In this document: positions 30,436-41,095 of the stretch, in pieces | Layout: every line of letters starts with the position of its first letter | Numbering within the stretch: position 1 is the first letter of the stretch | Origin: Isochrysis galbana | Taxonomy: Eukaryota; Haptophyta; Isochrysidales; Isochrysidaceae | Assembly (NCBI GenBank): GCA_018136815.1 | Contig: CM030934.1 | Coordinates: 7,152,977 to 7,216,976 of the forward strand | Reading direction: 5' to 3' | Length of the DNA stretch: 64,000 nt | Notes under the pieces: model-generated | Seen by the model: only the letters and a program-made list of their open reading frames with translations | Told to the model about the DNA's origin: nothing | The model's database searches: none | Translations under genes and position numbers: made by a program

Positions 30436-32823
30436 AAGGCCCCCGCAGCGCGGCGCGCGCTGCCCAAGAGGGCTTGGTGCGGGCACGCGCGGCGCCGCAA
30501 CCGCGCCAGCGAGCGTGCGCCGGAGCGAGTGTTGACGAAACTAGTTTGTTTTCGATGAGGAATGGAATTCGTCCCAAAAAGAAAAAGGCGTTTCGCTCCG
30601 GACAGAGTTTTTTTTGGGAGCGCAGCATTCAGGGCAGCAACGCCCCCCGCCCCATGGCGTCGGGCACGCGCGGCACCGCAACCGCGCCGTCATGCGCGCG
30701 CGGCGTAGCGCGGCTGTCGGCGTCGTGCGCACCCGCCTAGAGCTCTTGAAGGAATCACATGTGCTGCGTAAACGAAACATCTGAAAAAGTTTCTATGCAC
30801 ATGGCGATTAGCTTTGTTTTGTACCACTGTTGTTAATAACTAAAAAGAAAACAGATATGTCGAATAGCACCTGGTCCTCTTTTGACGGAACGCGACTTGA
30901 GGGGTGTCCGATGGGCCACCGGCCAGGGCTCCTCTGGAAGGCAGGCCAGAGGGGTCGAGATGGCCGGGCCTGTACCGGCATGGGTGCGCTGCCCACTTCC
31001 ACCGCGGCCCAGGTGGGGCCCATCGCGTTGGCGATCGTCCAGGGGCCGGAAAATGCCGGCCTCTCGCTGTACGAGACGCCCTCGTCAGCACGCCAGCTGG
31101 TGTGGGGGGGCAGCTATTCGTTGTGAGGGCTCTTTTTTGGCGTCAGGCCTCGGCTCCTGGTCTAAGGTGACCGCAGGCGCCGCGGAAGCACCCGCGCGCG
31201 GGCGCCATGTCCCCCCACTGCAGGTCGCGTTGCCAGCGCTCGAAAGGGCCTCTGGGGCCCGACTTCAGTAGGCCATAGCGAGCGTGATTTCGTCGCTCGC
31301 GGGTAGATCCCTGCGGCAAAGTAGTAGGGAATGCCGAGTAGGGCCCCAATCCACTGGGTCGAGTGTCTTAGGTGCCCTGTGAGTCTGTATGTGTGAATCT
31401 GCCCGTGGGTCGTTGAACGTCAATGACCGTAGTCTTCAACATTCGTATACAAAAAAATCGCTTTTCGCGTTCGAGTTTTTCGGTTTCAAGCTGGGGATCT
31501 ATTAGATAGCGACTGTTGTAGGTGTCTGGGCACAATAAAAAATTCTAGGATGCTAATATGACGTAGTTCCAACACTGCGAAGTCGTTGTCTTTAAAGCTA
31601 CCGGTAGTCTTCGTTGCGCCCCTTCTACCGCAAGGCGGGAGGTGGGATGACGGGCAGGGGCGAAGGCGAGAAGGCGAGCGGGACGACGGCGAAGACATGG
31701 CGAGAGCGAGCGAGTGAGAGCGAACGAGTGTGTTGGTTGTGGTTGTGTTTGTGGTTGTTGTAAGATTGCTTGTTACAACGAGGTGAGAGCGAGAGCGAGA
31801 ACGAGGAAGCGAGGAACGACTAGAGCGACAGACGAGGGCGGGGCGACGGGGACCGATGGGATACCAATCCGGTCAGACGACAACAATCACAAGACACGCA
31901 CACTCAACCTTCACTTTCACCCAACATCTCCCTACACCTACACTAACACTAACATATCTTTCCCCACTTGAGCGGGGAAACACAGAAGGAAGGAAACAAG
32001 GAAGAGAAAGCCGAAGAGAGAGCGACGATGCGACGGAAGAGCCGACTGCGAACGGCGGTTAAAGCGAGCGAATATGTGGAAAGTAAGGAGGGAATCTATC
32101 TACTTACATGAAAACGAAAGAAGCGAGGGGATAGGCTTCGCGCTGGGCGGAAAGTCCTCAGCCACAGACACCTACAACGAGAGCGAGAACGCGCGCGGGA
32201 AAACGACAACAAGGAGGGACCAAGGCGAGAGCAAGGCTCAAGGTGCGAAGATGCGAGACAGGCTACAAATACAAAGGGGCGCAACAAGCAAGGAGCGATG
32301 GGCGAGTTACGAGTAAAGAGTTCTACACGTAACGAGTAAAACTCCGCGGCGACCAAGCGCGAAGAGGCACGAAGTAGCACGAAGGTCCGAGGTCGATCGC
32401 GGATGCGATACCCCCCTGCTAGAATCGAGCGTCCTCGCGAGGTAAGATCTTTTACCTTCTGCGTGCGCGGTTTGCTTGTGGAAAAGCTAGAGCCTCTCCA
32501 GACCGTGAGATCGTGTCATAACCCATGATAAATGATAAAGTATGAGGCATTCTCTACGTCTTGCGACCATGGGGAACACAGCGAAGTAGCCGTTGCAAAA
32601 GATGACAGCAGCTAGCGTGAGCAGCACCGCAAGCTGTTGGTTTTTTCACACTAGGTTAAAACGGCAAGCAGTTACGCCACGAAGACATGCATCGACCACC
32701 TCGAAACGTCCCTCCGCTTCCAACCCCGACGGCAACAATTGGTCACAAAACGAGAAGGCGGCAGTCAGCTTCTCTACTTAGTGCTGCATCTCCGTCTGCA
32801 CACGTCGGGAGATATTATCAGTG
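30436..32823. other. non-coding stretch with purine-rich and repeat segments
   Basis: No gene is supportable. A minus-strand copy of the CAAGTCGCGTTCCGTCAAAA motif lies at 30868-30903. 31690-31830 and 31975-32320 are purine-rich (GAGCGAGA, GACGAACGA); a basic 80-codon frame at 32074 reflects this composition. TTTCCCC and GGGGAAA at 31960-31981 could form a hairpin. Confidence 0.4.
30868..30903 (-). repeat. short dispersed motif copy 3
   Basis: The reverse complement reads CAAGTCGCGTTCCGTCAAAA followed by GAGGACCAGGTG, matching 4477 and 48651. Confidence 0.6.
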
Positions 32824-33415
32824 TTAAAGCATGCTTGGGATCCCGTCCTTGATGGCAAACCTCTTCCCTGTCTCCGGACATACGAGCGTTCCAGTCACAA
32901 TCTCAATCTCCAAAAGAATATGGTGCAGCGCTTGCAGGAACTCCTCGTTAGTGGCATAGTCTTCGGGCAACGCCGCTGGCAGCTTGCTATCGACATTTAA
33001 CTGCAGCAGAGACAGATGCAAGTGACTCACAGAGCGGGACGCTGGCTGGCGCGCGCCACCAGGCAGTGGACTGCGATCCGGCTGCACAGCGCCTACGCCC
33101 ACGTCCAGAGCTAAGCTACGTGGCGCGCCTACTCACGCTCGCGACCGTATCGATTAGCGCCTTATACTCGATCTTGGCCACCATGCGCGCCGTAAATTCC
33201 GCGTTGAACTCCGCCTCCACCTCCTCCATCTGCTCGACCTCAATGCGGAGCGGAAAGCCATTGTGTGTGCCGGGCGACATGAGGATGTTGTGTGTGAGCA
33301 GCTGATACGGCAGCGGGGATCGGCGCGCGCGAGTGAGGGCGGGCGGCGGGCGGCGGGCGGCGGGCGGCGGGCGGCGGGCGGCGCTGAGCGGGCGGCGGCG
33401 GCGGCGCGCCTTCAT
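32824..33415 (-). CDS. TRM112 methyltransferase activator subunit
   Basis: Three exons are proposed: 33415-33410 (ATGAAG only), 33301-33137 and 33000-32824, giving about 116 residues. The product starts MK-LLTHNILMSPG. It continues RIEVEQMEEVEAEFNAEFTA and ends LVCPETGKRFAIKDGIPSML, the signature C-terminus of TRM112/TRMT112. The protein is the small zinc-ribbon-type partner that activates tRNA, rRNA and release-factor methyltransferases (Trm9, Trm11, Mtq2, Bud23 families). The middle intron is GT-AG (GTGAGT...CTGCAG) and in frame. Intron 1 would start GCGCGC and end TATCAG, a GC-AG intron, and contains a GGCGGGC minisatellite; the only ATG AAG in place lies just before it. The missing second Cys pair is also seen in several eukaryotic TRM112 proteins. 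Confidence 0.88.
33325..33385. repeat. GGCGGGC minisatellite inside TRM112 intron 1
   Basis: About six tandem copies of a GGCGGGC/GGCGGGCGGC unit. It lies between the six-nucleotide first exon and exon 2. Confidence 0.8.
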
Positions 33416-34282
33416 CGGGGCGGGCGGGCGGCGCGGCGGCGACGCGCTGCGCACGGCCGCGCGCGAGACGGCGGGGACAAGAAGTTAGCGACAAGAAGCA
33501 AAATAATCTCCTTGAAAGAGAAATGGGACAATGGGACATTAGAAAGGAACTCTGAAAATAAAAACCAGCGGGCTACTACAAGTGGTGGATATCAGATGTA
33601 TGACATCATACTCAGTTCCATGGCGAGTGTCATATGACGGTATGACAGAACAACCAAGCGCGGAAGAAGGCCTTACGTACGTCGTACGTGCACACACAAT
33701 AGGCAAAGGCAGAAGGGAGTTTGTGGTTTGTGGTTTGTGGTATGTGGCTGCGGGGCTGCGGGGAGTGTGAGTGAGATTCAAAAACCCAAGCGACCACAAT
33801 ACAGATATGGTGCCTGCCGGGAAGGATCGGATGCATACTACCACATCCAGTGCTGTTTTGCTTGTCATCGGTGCCATGTGCCATACACGGTAGCTCAATC
33901 GTTAATGGTACTGGAGAGTTTCGGTTTGTTGGGTTTTGCGTTTTGTTTTTGGCACGACTTGTGATTTTGATTTTGCGAGTTTTGCACCTCTGAAAAGGTA
34001 GTGTAAGTGTAACCTTCTCCCATGCATGCTACAATGATTGGATATTTTGAGTCTGACCAGTCAAATTTTTTTGCTCCTATGACCCCCCGGCCCTAACACC
34101 AGCACCCCAAACTCAATTTTTAGTCATATACGAGGGTTAAGCATTTTCAACGAGTACAGGCACGATTATTTGTACTCTCTCATGCTCGTCGCGCGACCGA
34201 GCGAGAGGGCAAGAGAGAGGGCGAGGGAGAGGGCGAGGGAGGGCGAGAGGGCGGCGGCGGCGGGCCGACCGCGCGCGCCTGC
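33416..34282. other. non-coding stretch between divergent TRM112 and GtrA-like genes
   Basis: The two flanking genes are divergently oriented, so this region must hold both promoters. It has a GTTTGTG triplet repeat (33719-33742). From 34196 it is purine-rich (GAGAGGGC repeats), directly upstream of the GtrA-like ATG. No gene is seen. Confidence 0.5.
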
Positions 34283-35282
34283 ATGGCCGGCTGGGCGCAG
34301 TGCGAGGGGTCCTCATCGTCGGAAGTGCCGCTCGCCGATCGGTGCTATGTGTGCGGCCACCGTCCGCCGCGTGCGCTATGGTTCGCCCTCTCGGGCGGTG
34401 TGGGTAACACCTTCCAGATGGTGGTGGACAGGCTGCTCGTGCAGTTGCTGCCGAAGGACGAGTGGTGGGTGCCCACCACTTGCTGGACCGTCTCGTACGC
34501 CGCGTCGGTTACCGTCCGGCTCAGGGTGCGCCCTACATCGCCGGCCCGACCGCCCCCGTCACACGTCCTGAGACTGCTTGCCCCCATCTAGGGCCTCCCT
34601 GCTCGTCCGCCCGCCCGCCCCACAGTCGCACGAGCTGCTCGTCTTTGGTCCACACCCGGACCGCAAGCACTCATGCATGCTCACCTACGTCAAGACGTAC
34701 GCCGCTTATGCGAGCACTATTGCCGTCTCGACGGTGCTCAACCTGTGGCTCGTCGCCGCCTTGGCACTTTCGCACGAGTTGGCGCTGGTGCTTACTACAG
34801 CCGTTTCAGTGGTGTGGTCGTATTACGCGCTGGCCTTGAGCTGGCGCGGGATGCGCCTGACTCGAGAGTGTAGTGATATGTCGGCCAGGTATGCACCGCT
34901 TGAAGCGTCTTCGCCGAAGTCCCAAGGCAGCACGCAAATCGTGGCGGACGACGAGGGACGAGCACCTTTCCTTTTCCTCCATTCAAGCCGCTTTGCAGCA
35001 ATGGGGTTGGGTAGCGAGAGCGGCGGCGACCTGATGCGCCGCTTATTGGCTCCGCCGGGGATACCAGACCAAAGAGATGACCGCAAAGACGAGAATGAGG
35101 AGGAGGGTATCGAGCTTGAGGATTCGCAGGGATACAGCAGTCCACCAGCGCATCCACAAGGGTCTCTATTGCCGCAGCCGCATGCGAAAGCCCGCGCTTC
35201 TTCTCCTGTCCGATTTGTGAGAACCTCATCTCCAAGCGCGACACAAATGCCCGTTTGGGATGATGCTCTAGAGAACGGATAG
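34283..35282 (+). CDS. GtrA-like four-helix membrane protein
   Basis: Two exons, 34283-34525 and 34626-35282, are joined by a GT-AG intron (AGG/GTGCGC ... CCACAG) that keeps frame, giving about 299 residues. The first exon has ALWFALSGGVGNTFQMVVDR and TTCWTVSYAASVTVRLR. The second has SHELLVFG, then YVKTYAAYASTIAVSTVLNL and ELALVLTTAVSVVWSYYAL. Four hydrophobic segments, the early GG-x-GN and the spacing match GtrA-like proteins, which are thought to flip or transport polyprenyl-linked sugars. In algae they are common but uncharacterised. The ~140-residue C-terminal tail is hydrophilic, acidic in the middle (DENEEEGIELED) and probably cytosolic. There is no clear signal peptide. Confidence 0.75.
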
Positions 35283-36176
35283 CAAGTCATGACGAACCAA
35301 TGACAATTAACCATGCTTGCACTCGGTGGGTGGTAGGTAGACCTTCCGCCATTACCATGTCATCGTCTTATCATCTCACGTTGTCAAGGGGGTGACAACA
35401 TGGTTGCGTAACGTGCATGCATGGCCATGCGTGCCTGGCGATATATGGTATGTGTAGTGAGCTGTCATCAAAAAAGAGAAAATGCGATGGGCGGTTGGAG
35501 GTGGAAATGTTCAGGTTCATATTGCGAGATTCGCCGCTTTTGTCCTTTGTATTGGCGTCCCTCGTGGCTCGACTCGTTCGAGTTCGAGTTTTACCCGCAA
35601 CTCCTTTGTCCGTATTACGGATACGTTCGTTATGGATACGTCCAATGTATGTATTCTAACCTCTTTATGCTTATACTGAACTTTATTTCCCTCATGCACT
35701 TGGGTGCATCCCACATGCACCTAGTGCATATTGAGCTATTGATATTGCGCTCGCGCGTGTTAAGATGCTGTTCCCCGGCGCATAGCCGCCCATGTGCCCA
35801 TATGAAGGGCCGCCCAGGTTCGAGCAACGCTGCGCGAGCAGCCCAGCCATCACCGGTCACCGGTCACCGAGGAAGGGAGAAGGGGCCGTTGTCTGGCTCA
35901 TAGCCATAGCCATGAATGCTACACAACTACACAAATAAAAGGCTAACGTAGCAGGCGCATGCCCAGTTAGTGGACCGCCTCCTTGCTGGGTTGCTGGGCA
36001 AGCTGGTGGGCAGTGGAGCTCTGCTGCAATCTGATCCCCATGCGGTGGTCGAGCATGGCTGCCGTGGTGTGTATGGCACAGGCTATCGGCCGTGTGGCGG
36101 GATGGGGATCGCACACACCTGCCTGGCCTTTGAAGTCCGAAGGAGGGCATGGCTGCTCCTAGTGGCCTATAGTGGG

Positions 36177-36277
36177 CATGACGAATTGTGATGGCCCATA
36201 GGGCCTGAGGGCAATGAGGAAGGGACCAAGCCGGCGGCAAGCGCGGCTGAGGAGACGACTTCGGAGACGCTGACGGG
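36177..36277 (+). repeat. dispersed repeat, copy of 26690-26788
   Basis: Near-identical 100-bp block in the same orientation, ending GACGCTGACGGGCTG. Here it is followed by a purine-rich segment, not by the CTAGATGGGA end. Confidence 0.75.
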
Positions 36278-36734
36278 CTGAGGCTGAGGCCCGTCAGCAG
36301 AGGAAGGCGGGCAAGCGGGCTTGGGCGAGGGCGAGGGCGAGGACGGCGGCGAGAGCGACATGGAACGAGCGGCGAGAGGCGAGGGTGAATGAGAGGAGGG
36401 CTGTGATGGCAGGGGCTGGCGAGGCGAGGTGAGTTTGTAGGGTCTGAGTGTTACGAGAGCGCGAGAGCGACGAGAACGAGAGCGACGGATGACGACTGAC
36501 GACAGGACGACGGACAGAGACACCCAGGAAAACACCCCGACTCTCGCCCCACGACTTTCTCACATAACTCGACTGAGATCAAACCCAAACACTCCGATCA
36601 GACAACGACGGACTACGATCAAAGGGCGATCTGCCGGCGATCTTGTCTGGAACGGGATATCGCACCATAACGGAAACGAGAGGCAATCTTGCTACGCAGG
36701 ATTCCAAGAGACCTACCGAATAAGACGAGAGAAG

Positions 36735-37050
36735 TGCGATGTGCCTAAGGGGGAAATACGATGAGATTGCAAATTAAACCTGATTGCCCCCAGAAGCAGA
36801 TAAAGAAGCGCAGGGAAGATAGCAAATTAAACCTATTTGCTATTTGCGAGGCGCCTGGGAGGAAGAAAGAAAGGTGGGGAAACTTCCTTTTCCTTTCTCT
36901 TTCGAGAGAAAGAGAGAGGGCGCTCCACAACCCACGATCCCATGCATCCAAGCGAAGCTTTTGACCGAGAACGAGAGAAAGCAGAGAATTATAACGATAA
37001 ATGCCGAACGACGAAGAGAAGCCTAACGAGTGCCGATTCGCGAATGCGAA
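36735..37050 (+). repeat. dispersed repeat, inverted partner of 4146-4465
   Basis: Contains AGATTGCAAATTAAACCTGA and GATTCGCGAATGCGAAAGG. It may be a 5' or internal part of the LINE family, because the other copy sits directly next to a LINE remnant. Confidence 0.7.
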
Positions 37051-37598
37051 AGGGCAAGGGGGCGCCCGCAGCGGGGTGGCTAGGTGACAAGAGGAGACCG
37101 TCGGCGCACTCTTTCGCAACCAAGTATAAACTTAGTTGGCCGTGATGGCGATGATGATGATACAGCACCATAGGTAACAGTAACAGGTCACCGTTGCTGA
37201 TCTTGCTAAACTTAAACTTGCTAGTTTCTAGTTTCTAGTTTGTTGCTAGACCTTGCGATGAAAAAGGAGTTTTGCAGTTCGCGTACGTTTGTCCAGTTTG
37301 CAAGTGGCTTCACTAGCCTCGCGAGAATACGAGTGCAACAATGATAGCAATTCGCAATGCTCAATCGCATCGCGAACGCAGTGTGTAGATATTGTAATTA
37401 ACTACTACAGGATCCGGCAACCCGTCTCGCTTTCTCTCCCTTGTGCACTCACTTGGTATCCGCAGCGCTGTGGAGCAACTTAGGATAGTAATCCATCATC
37501 GCCACACTGGGATACCCGGAGTAGTCAACGAAGCTGGCGCTGGGCCCTGCATGGCGTCGTAACTCCACCATTCATTGATGGGGACACCAACTTGGGTC

Positions 37599-37955
37599 TC
37601 ACTTCTTCACCGCCAGCGGCAGGCACTTCGGCTTGCACTCCGCCATGGCCTCGTCCCGTGGCTTCACCTCGACCTGCGCTATACCCTTGGCGATTTTGGT
37701 CGCCTCATACACGCATTTGCTGATGCAGTCGTTGTATGCCTTCCCCTTGTCAGCTGCTGCCACAGGGCGCGGCGCGGAGCCAGCTGAGAAGACGGCCGCA
37801 GTTGCGCCAAGCAGAATGGCGCGGCGTTGGCTCGCGGCGGAGCACACGGGGGTGGTGGAAACGCGTGTGGCCTCCCATAGCGGGCCGACCGACAGCCCGG
37901 AGGGTTGGAAGGCGGCCGCCGCGGTGAGGACAACGGCTGCGAGCATCGGCGCCAT
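37599..37955 (-). CDS. small predicted thylakoid-lumen protein with two CxxxC motifs
   Basis: The ATG at 37955 starts a 118-residue protein. The leader has three parts. MAPMLAAVVLTAAAAFQP is a signal peptide ending in an AxAF-type site typical of red-lineage secondary plastids. A Ser/Thr-rich transit-like stretch follows. SQRRAILLGATAAVFSAGSA is a twin-arginine (RR) thylakoid signal, with a likely cleavage at AAA before DKGKAYND. The mature part, about 50 residues, holds DCISKCVYEATK and AECKPKCLP, two C-x3-C pairs that could form a disulfide-linked helical hairpin. I do not recognise a named family. Targeting to the thylakoid lumen is inferred from the leader. No intron is needed. Confidence 0.72.
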   Translation of the reverse strand: MAPMLAAVVLTAAAAFQPSGLSVGPLWEATRVSTTPVCSAASQRRAILLGATAAVFSAGSAPRPVAAADKGKAYNDCISKCVYEATKIAKGIAQVEVKPRDEAMAECKPKCLPLAVKK

Positions 37956-40900
37956 TCGATCGATCGGTCGGCAGAGCGCAGCGAGAGGAGCTACAGCTTG
38001 TATGTACCAGGGGGGGGGGGCGAGGGAGCGGACGGCAAAAGGGTACAACATCGGTCCTCCTGCTAGAGTAGGGAGTAGTAAGTAGTAAGGCTGTGAACAC
38101 CCACCGGCCATACCAAACATGTTTCAACCTGGTAGTGGCCCACACCTACATAGACTGGTAGTGTTAGTGGACCATAGCAACATAGACTGGGAGTGTTAGT
38201 GGCGAAAGTGGTGGGTGATAACATGTTAACACTGTTAACACTGTTAACACGTTAACACCTTACTGCTAGTTGGCCCCGGCCAGGTTTTCGCGTCTGACTT
38301 GCCCAAATTTCTTTCGAAAATTTCGGTGTTTTTGCACTGATTTTCGGGCAGGCTTGCCCTAATTCTCGCGAAATTTTTGTTTTTATTCGAGGTTCGAGCG
38401 AGCCCCACCGGGTCGGCCACCGGCCACCCTGCCGCCACCGGCAACCGGCAACGAGCAACGAGCGAGGTGTTACGCGTTACGCGCGCGTGCCATAGTATGC
38501 TAGTATGCTCAATAGAGTATAGAGTTCAGGCATGCAAACAACAGTTAGTGAGGCAACACACAACACAATTAACGCTAACGCATCGAGAGCGCACACAGAA
38601 ACTACCAAAACGATCGCGCTCGTCAACCGATCAACCCACTACCCACTTATTGCTTATTGAAGCAGTGCCGCCTCGCGCACGGCTGCGCCGTGCTCGATCC
38701 TCCCTTGTCGTACTGTCCGCCTGCTCATGCCCATCCTCCCTTGCCGCACGCACAGAGGCACAGAGGCCTCCATCAAGTCGTCCGAGTCCGAGTTGAGGCG
38801 GTGGGGGCCAAAAAAAAACTCTTTTGTCCGTTACTTCGGAGAGCAAGCAAGCTGCAAGCTGCGAGCTGCGAGTGAGAGGTGGAGGGGGGTGACGAGGGCT
38901 CTCAGCTGCCAGAATGCCACAAGGTGGGCTTGCACTGCTTGCCCCTGCCTGCATGTCGCCCTACCACTGCACAATCACCCTTATCCCTTATTTATGCCTT
39001 ATGCCGCTCGTGGCTCGCGGCTCTCCGTTTGGGGCAGCTGCATTGCTGCATCATCAGTCATCATGTGCTTGCGCGTGCGACGCGGCGAGTGAGTCACACA
39101 GCTGAGCTTGCTGCCCTTGCCAAGAAGCACAAGTTGATCATCGGGACATGAACGCATGTAGCATTTAGCAGGGAGGTGCTGCAATGGTGGGCTTCAAATA
39201 ACTCGAAATTTCCGACATGGATCTCTCGCGGCGAGGATCGCATTTTGTCTCAGCCCAAATTCTGCATGTTGTGAACGGGTGTTTTCATTGTTATTGCAGT
39301 GTATGTTTGGTGCCTCCTTGGCGGATCAAGTGGAGGCGTCAGTGTTATTGCGATTCAATTGCCACCAGCGGCAGCGGATGAAAGTTCCGGCATCGAGCGA
39401 AGATGTAGATGGTGATTTGTGATTTGTTACCCTGGTGTGCCGAGGTGTATCAAGATAGATGTGTGCATGGCCCATGATCTATCTATATCTATGTATTATC
39501 AAGCAAAATGAGATGTGAGTAGGATTCTGGTTTCATATTTCGTGCTAGTGAGCTAGTGAGGGCGTGCATGCATGCTGCGGCCGACAGAGCCGGAGTTAGC
39601 CTCAACCAAGCCGTGTCGTCAATCATAGCTCACTGTGGCGAGGGAGGTGAGAATGAGGTGGTTGTGTTGGTGGATGTGTGGACTGGGTGAGGCTGTTGTG
39701 AGGCTTGGGTTGTGTGGTGTGTGGAGGGAGAGGGAGGGCGCGACGGGGGTGAGGAAGCGCCTTGATAAGTCCTGTTACATGGTGTGAGAGCGGGATCGGG
39801 AGACATGGCAGCGAGTGGAACGGAGTGGAGCACACCAGAGACAACACGAGGGGGCGCTTCCGGGCGAGCGCGCCAGAAACAAGAGGACGAGGCTAAAAAA
39901 CCAGACCGGGACGACGGGGAAAAGAAAACACGGGGAAACTCTAGGAACAGAGGAAAGACTAATGGAACGAAGGGGAGAGCCGGGCGTCGGATGGGGGAGA
40001 GACAAGGGGCGAGCGCGGGGGGGCTCCGAGCCTCGCGGGCCGAGGGAACAAAAAGGAACCGCTGGGGTTTCACGGAAGGAGGGAAGGAAGGGATCCCGGC
40101 TGGAGCTGCATGCGAAGGAACCGGGGGAGAGGGGCGGAAGGGGAGACACGCTCTAAGAATAGAGTGTGTCTGGGACGCTCCTCTTTGCATGTGAGGGATG
40201 GACAGGGGGAGGAGAGAGAGAGAGGGCAGAGAAGGGGAAGGGGAAGGCGAAAGGGCTGGTGGAGAAAGAGTGGAGGGGGATGGGGGTAGAGGGGATGAGC
40301 TTGGAGAGGTGGGACGCCGGGCGACCGGGCGACGACGCGGCGAAGGTATAGTTATGTGCTATTATAATACTAGATTGTGGATATTTCTTGAGATATTTGG
40401 GTGTGTGGGTTGGATATTTTTTGGATATATTTCATGGATATTTGGGCAAAATTTTGTGGATATCCTGGCCTACCTCTAGTCTCTGCAGGGCCTGCTGGGA
40501 CATCTTCACCTGCGTCTTCACCTGCGCGTCGGCGTGCGGCATCGGCGTGCGGCATCGGCCAGCGGCTCAGTGCAGCCGCCGATATTCCCAGTTGTAATTA
40601 TTTTTTATTCACTTACTAAGTTAAATAGTAGACTGCTTCTCCTAGTCCCTAGCCTTGACGGGGCCGGACCCCTGAAACCGATGAAAAAGGAAAAAGGATA
40701 GAAGGGTGGAAGGGAAGGAGAAGGAGGTGGAGCGTAGGGGAAAAGGGGCGGTGTCGGTAGGGAGGTAATTATAACTAGCCTTTAGTAGGTGTTAGCCCAG
40801 AATCCTCGGAACCTTTCTTTTATCTTTATCTGGCGTCTCACTCTGGCTAGACTTATTAGGCGCGCGTCTACTAGCCCGTCAGACTAAGGTTCCATCCACG

Positions 40901-41095
40901 TTCATCATCTACAAATTAGAAGGACCCCACCTACATTTCAGCTGAAGCGGAAGGAAGCGGAAAACCACAGTTTGTCGGACTTCCCTCTATTTGGAAACCA
41001 TTCCGAGAATCTAGGAACCATTCCGAGAATATTCTAGCGCTCTGCCTAGGCAGGTGGTGCATGTCCATTGGCGCGGCGCCCAGCTCGATGCGGCC
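37956..41095. other. long non-coding stretch
   Basis: No gene is supportable. 38145-38205 has a tandem ACATAGACTGG-AGTGTTAGTGG unit in two copies. 38219-38258 is rich in GTTAACAC palindromes. 39784-40340 is purine-rich with basic low-complexity frames. 40384-40460 is rich in GGATAT. 40667-40820 resembles a retroelement 3' tail. Confidence 0.5.
40667..40825 (+). repeat. putative retroelement 3' tail, inverted partner of 58935-59075
   Basis: CTGAAACCGATGAAAAAG, GGGGCGGTGTC and TAGTAGGTGTTAGCCCAGAA occur in the same order in the reverse complement of 58935-59075. The last part also matches 59338-59375. Confidence 0.6.

Larger units (their letters stand above)
35283..37598. other. non-coding stretch with dispersed repeats
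   Basis: No gene is supportable. 35990-36170 shares the string CGTGTGGCG with the repeat at 48960-49345. 36177-36277 is a copy of 26690-26788. 36340-36490 is purine-rich. 36735-37050 is the partner of the inverted repeat at 4146-4465. AAGTATAAACTTAGTTGG occurs at 37121-37138. Confidence 0.5.

Noticed and set aside
32074..32316. 80-codon basic frame, possible gene
   Set aside because: Purine-rich composition only; no conserved motif.
39784..40350. 136-codon basic frame that might be a LINE ORF1
   Set aside because: It is low-complexity purine-rich DNA with no zinc knuckle or coiled-coil pattern, and no reverse transcriptase lies next to it.
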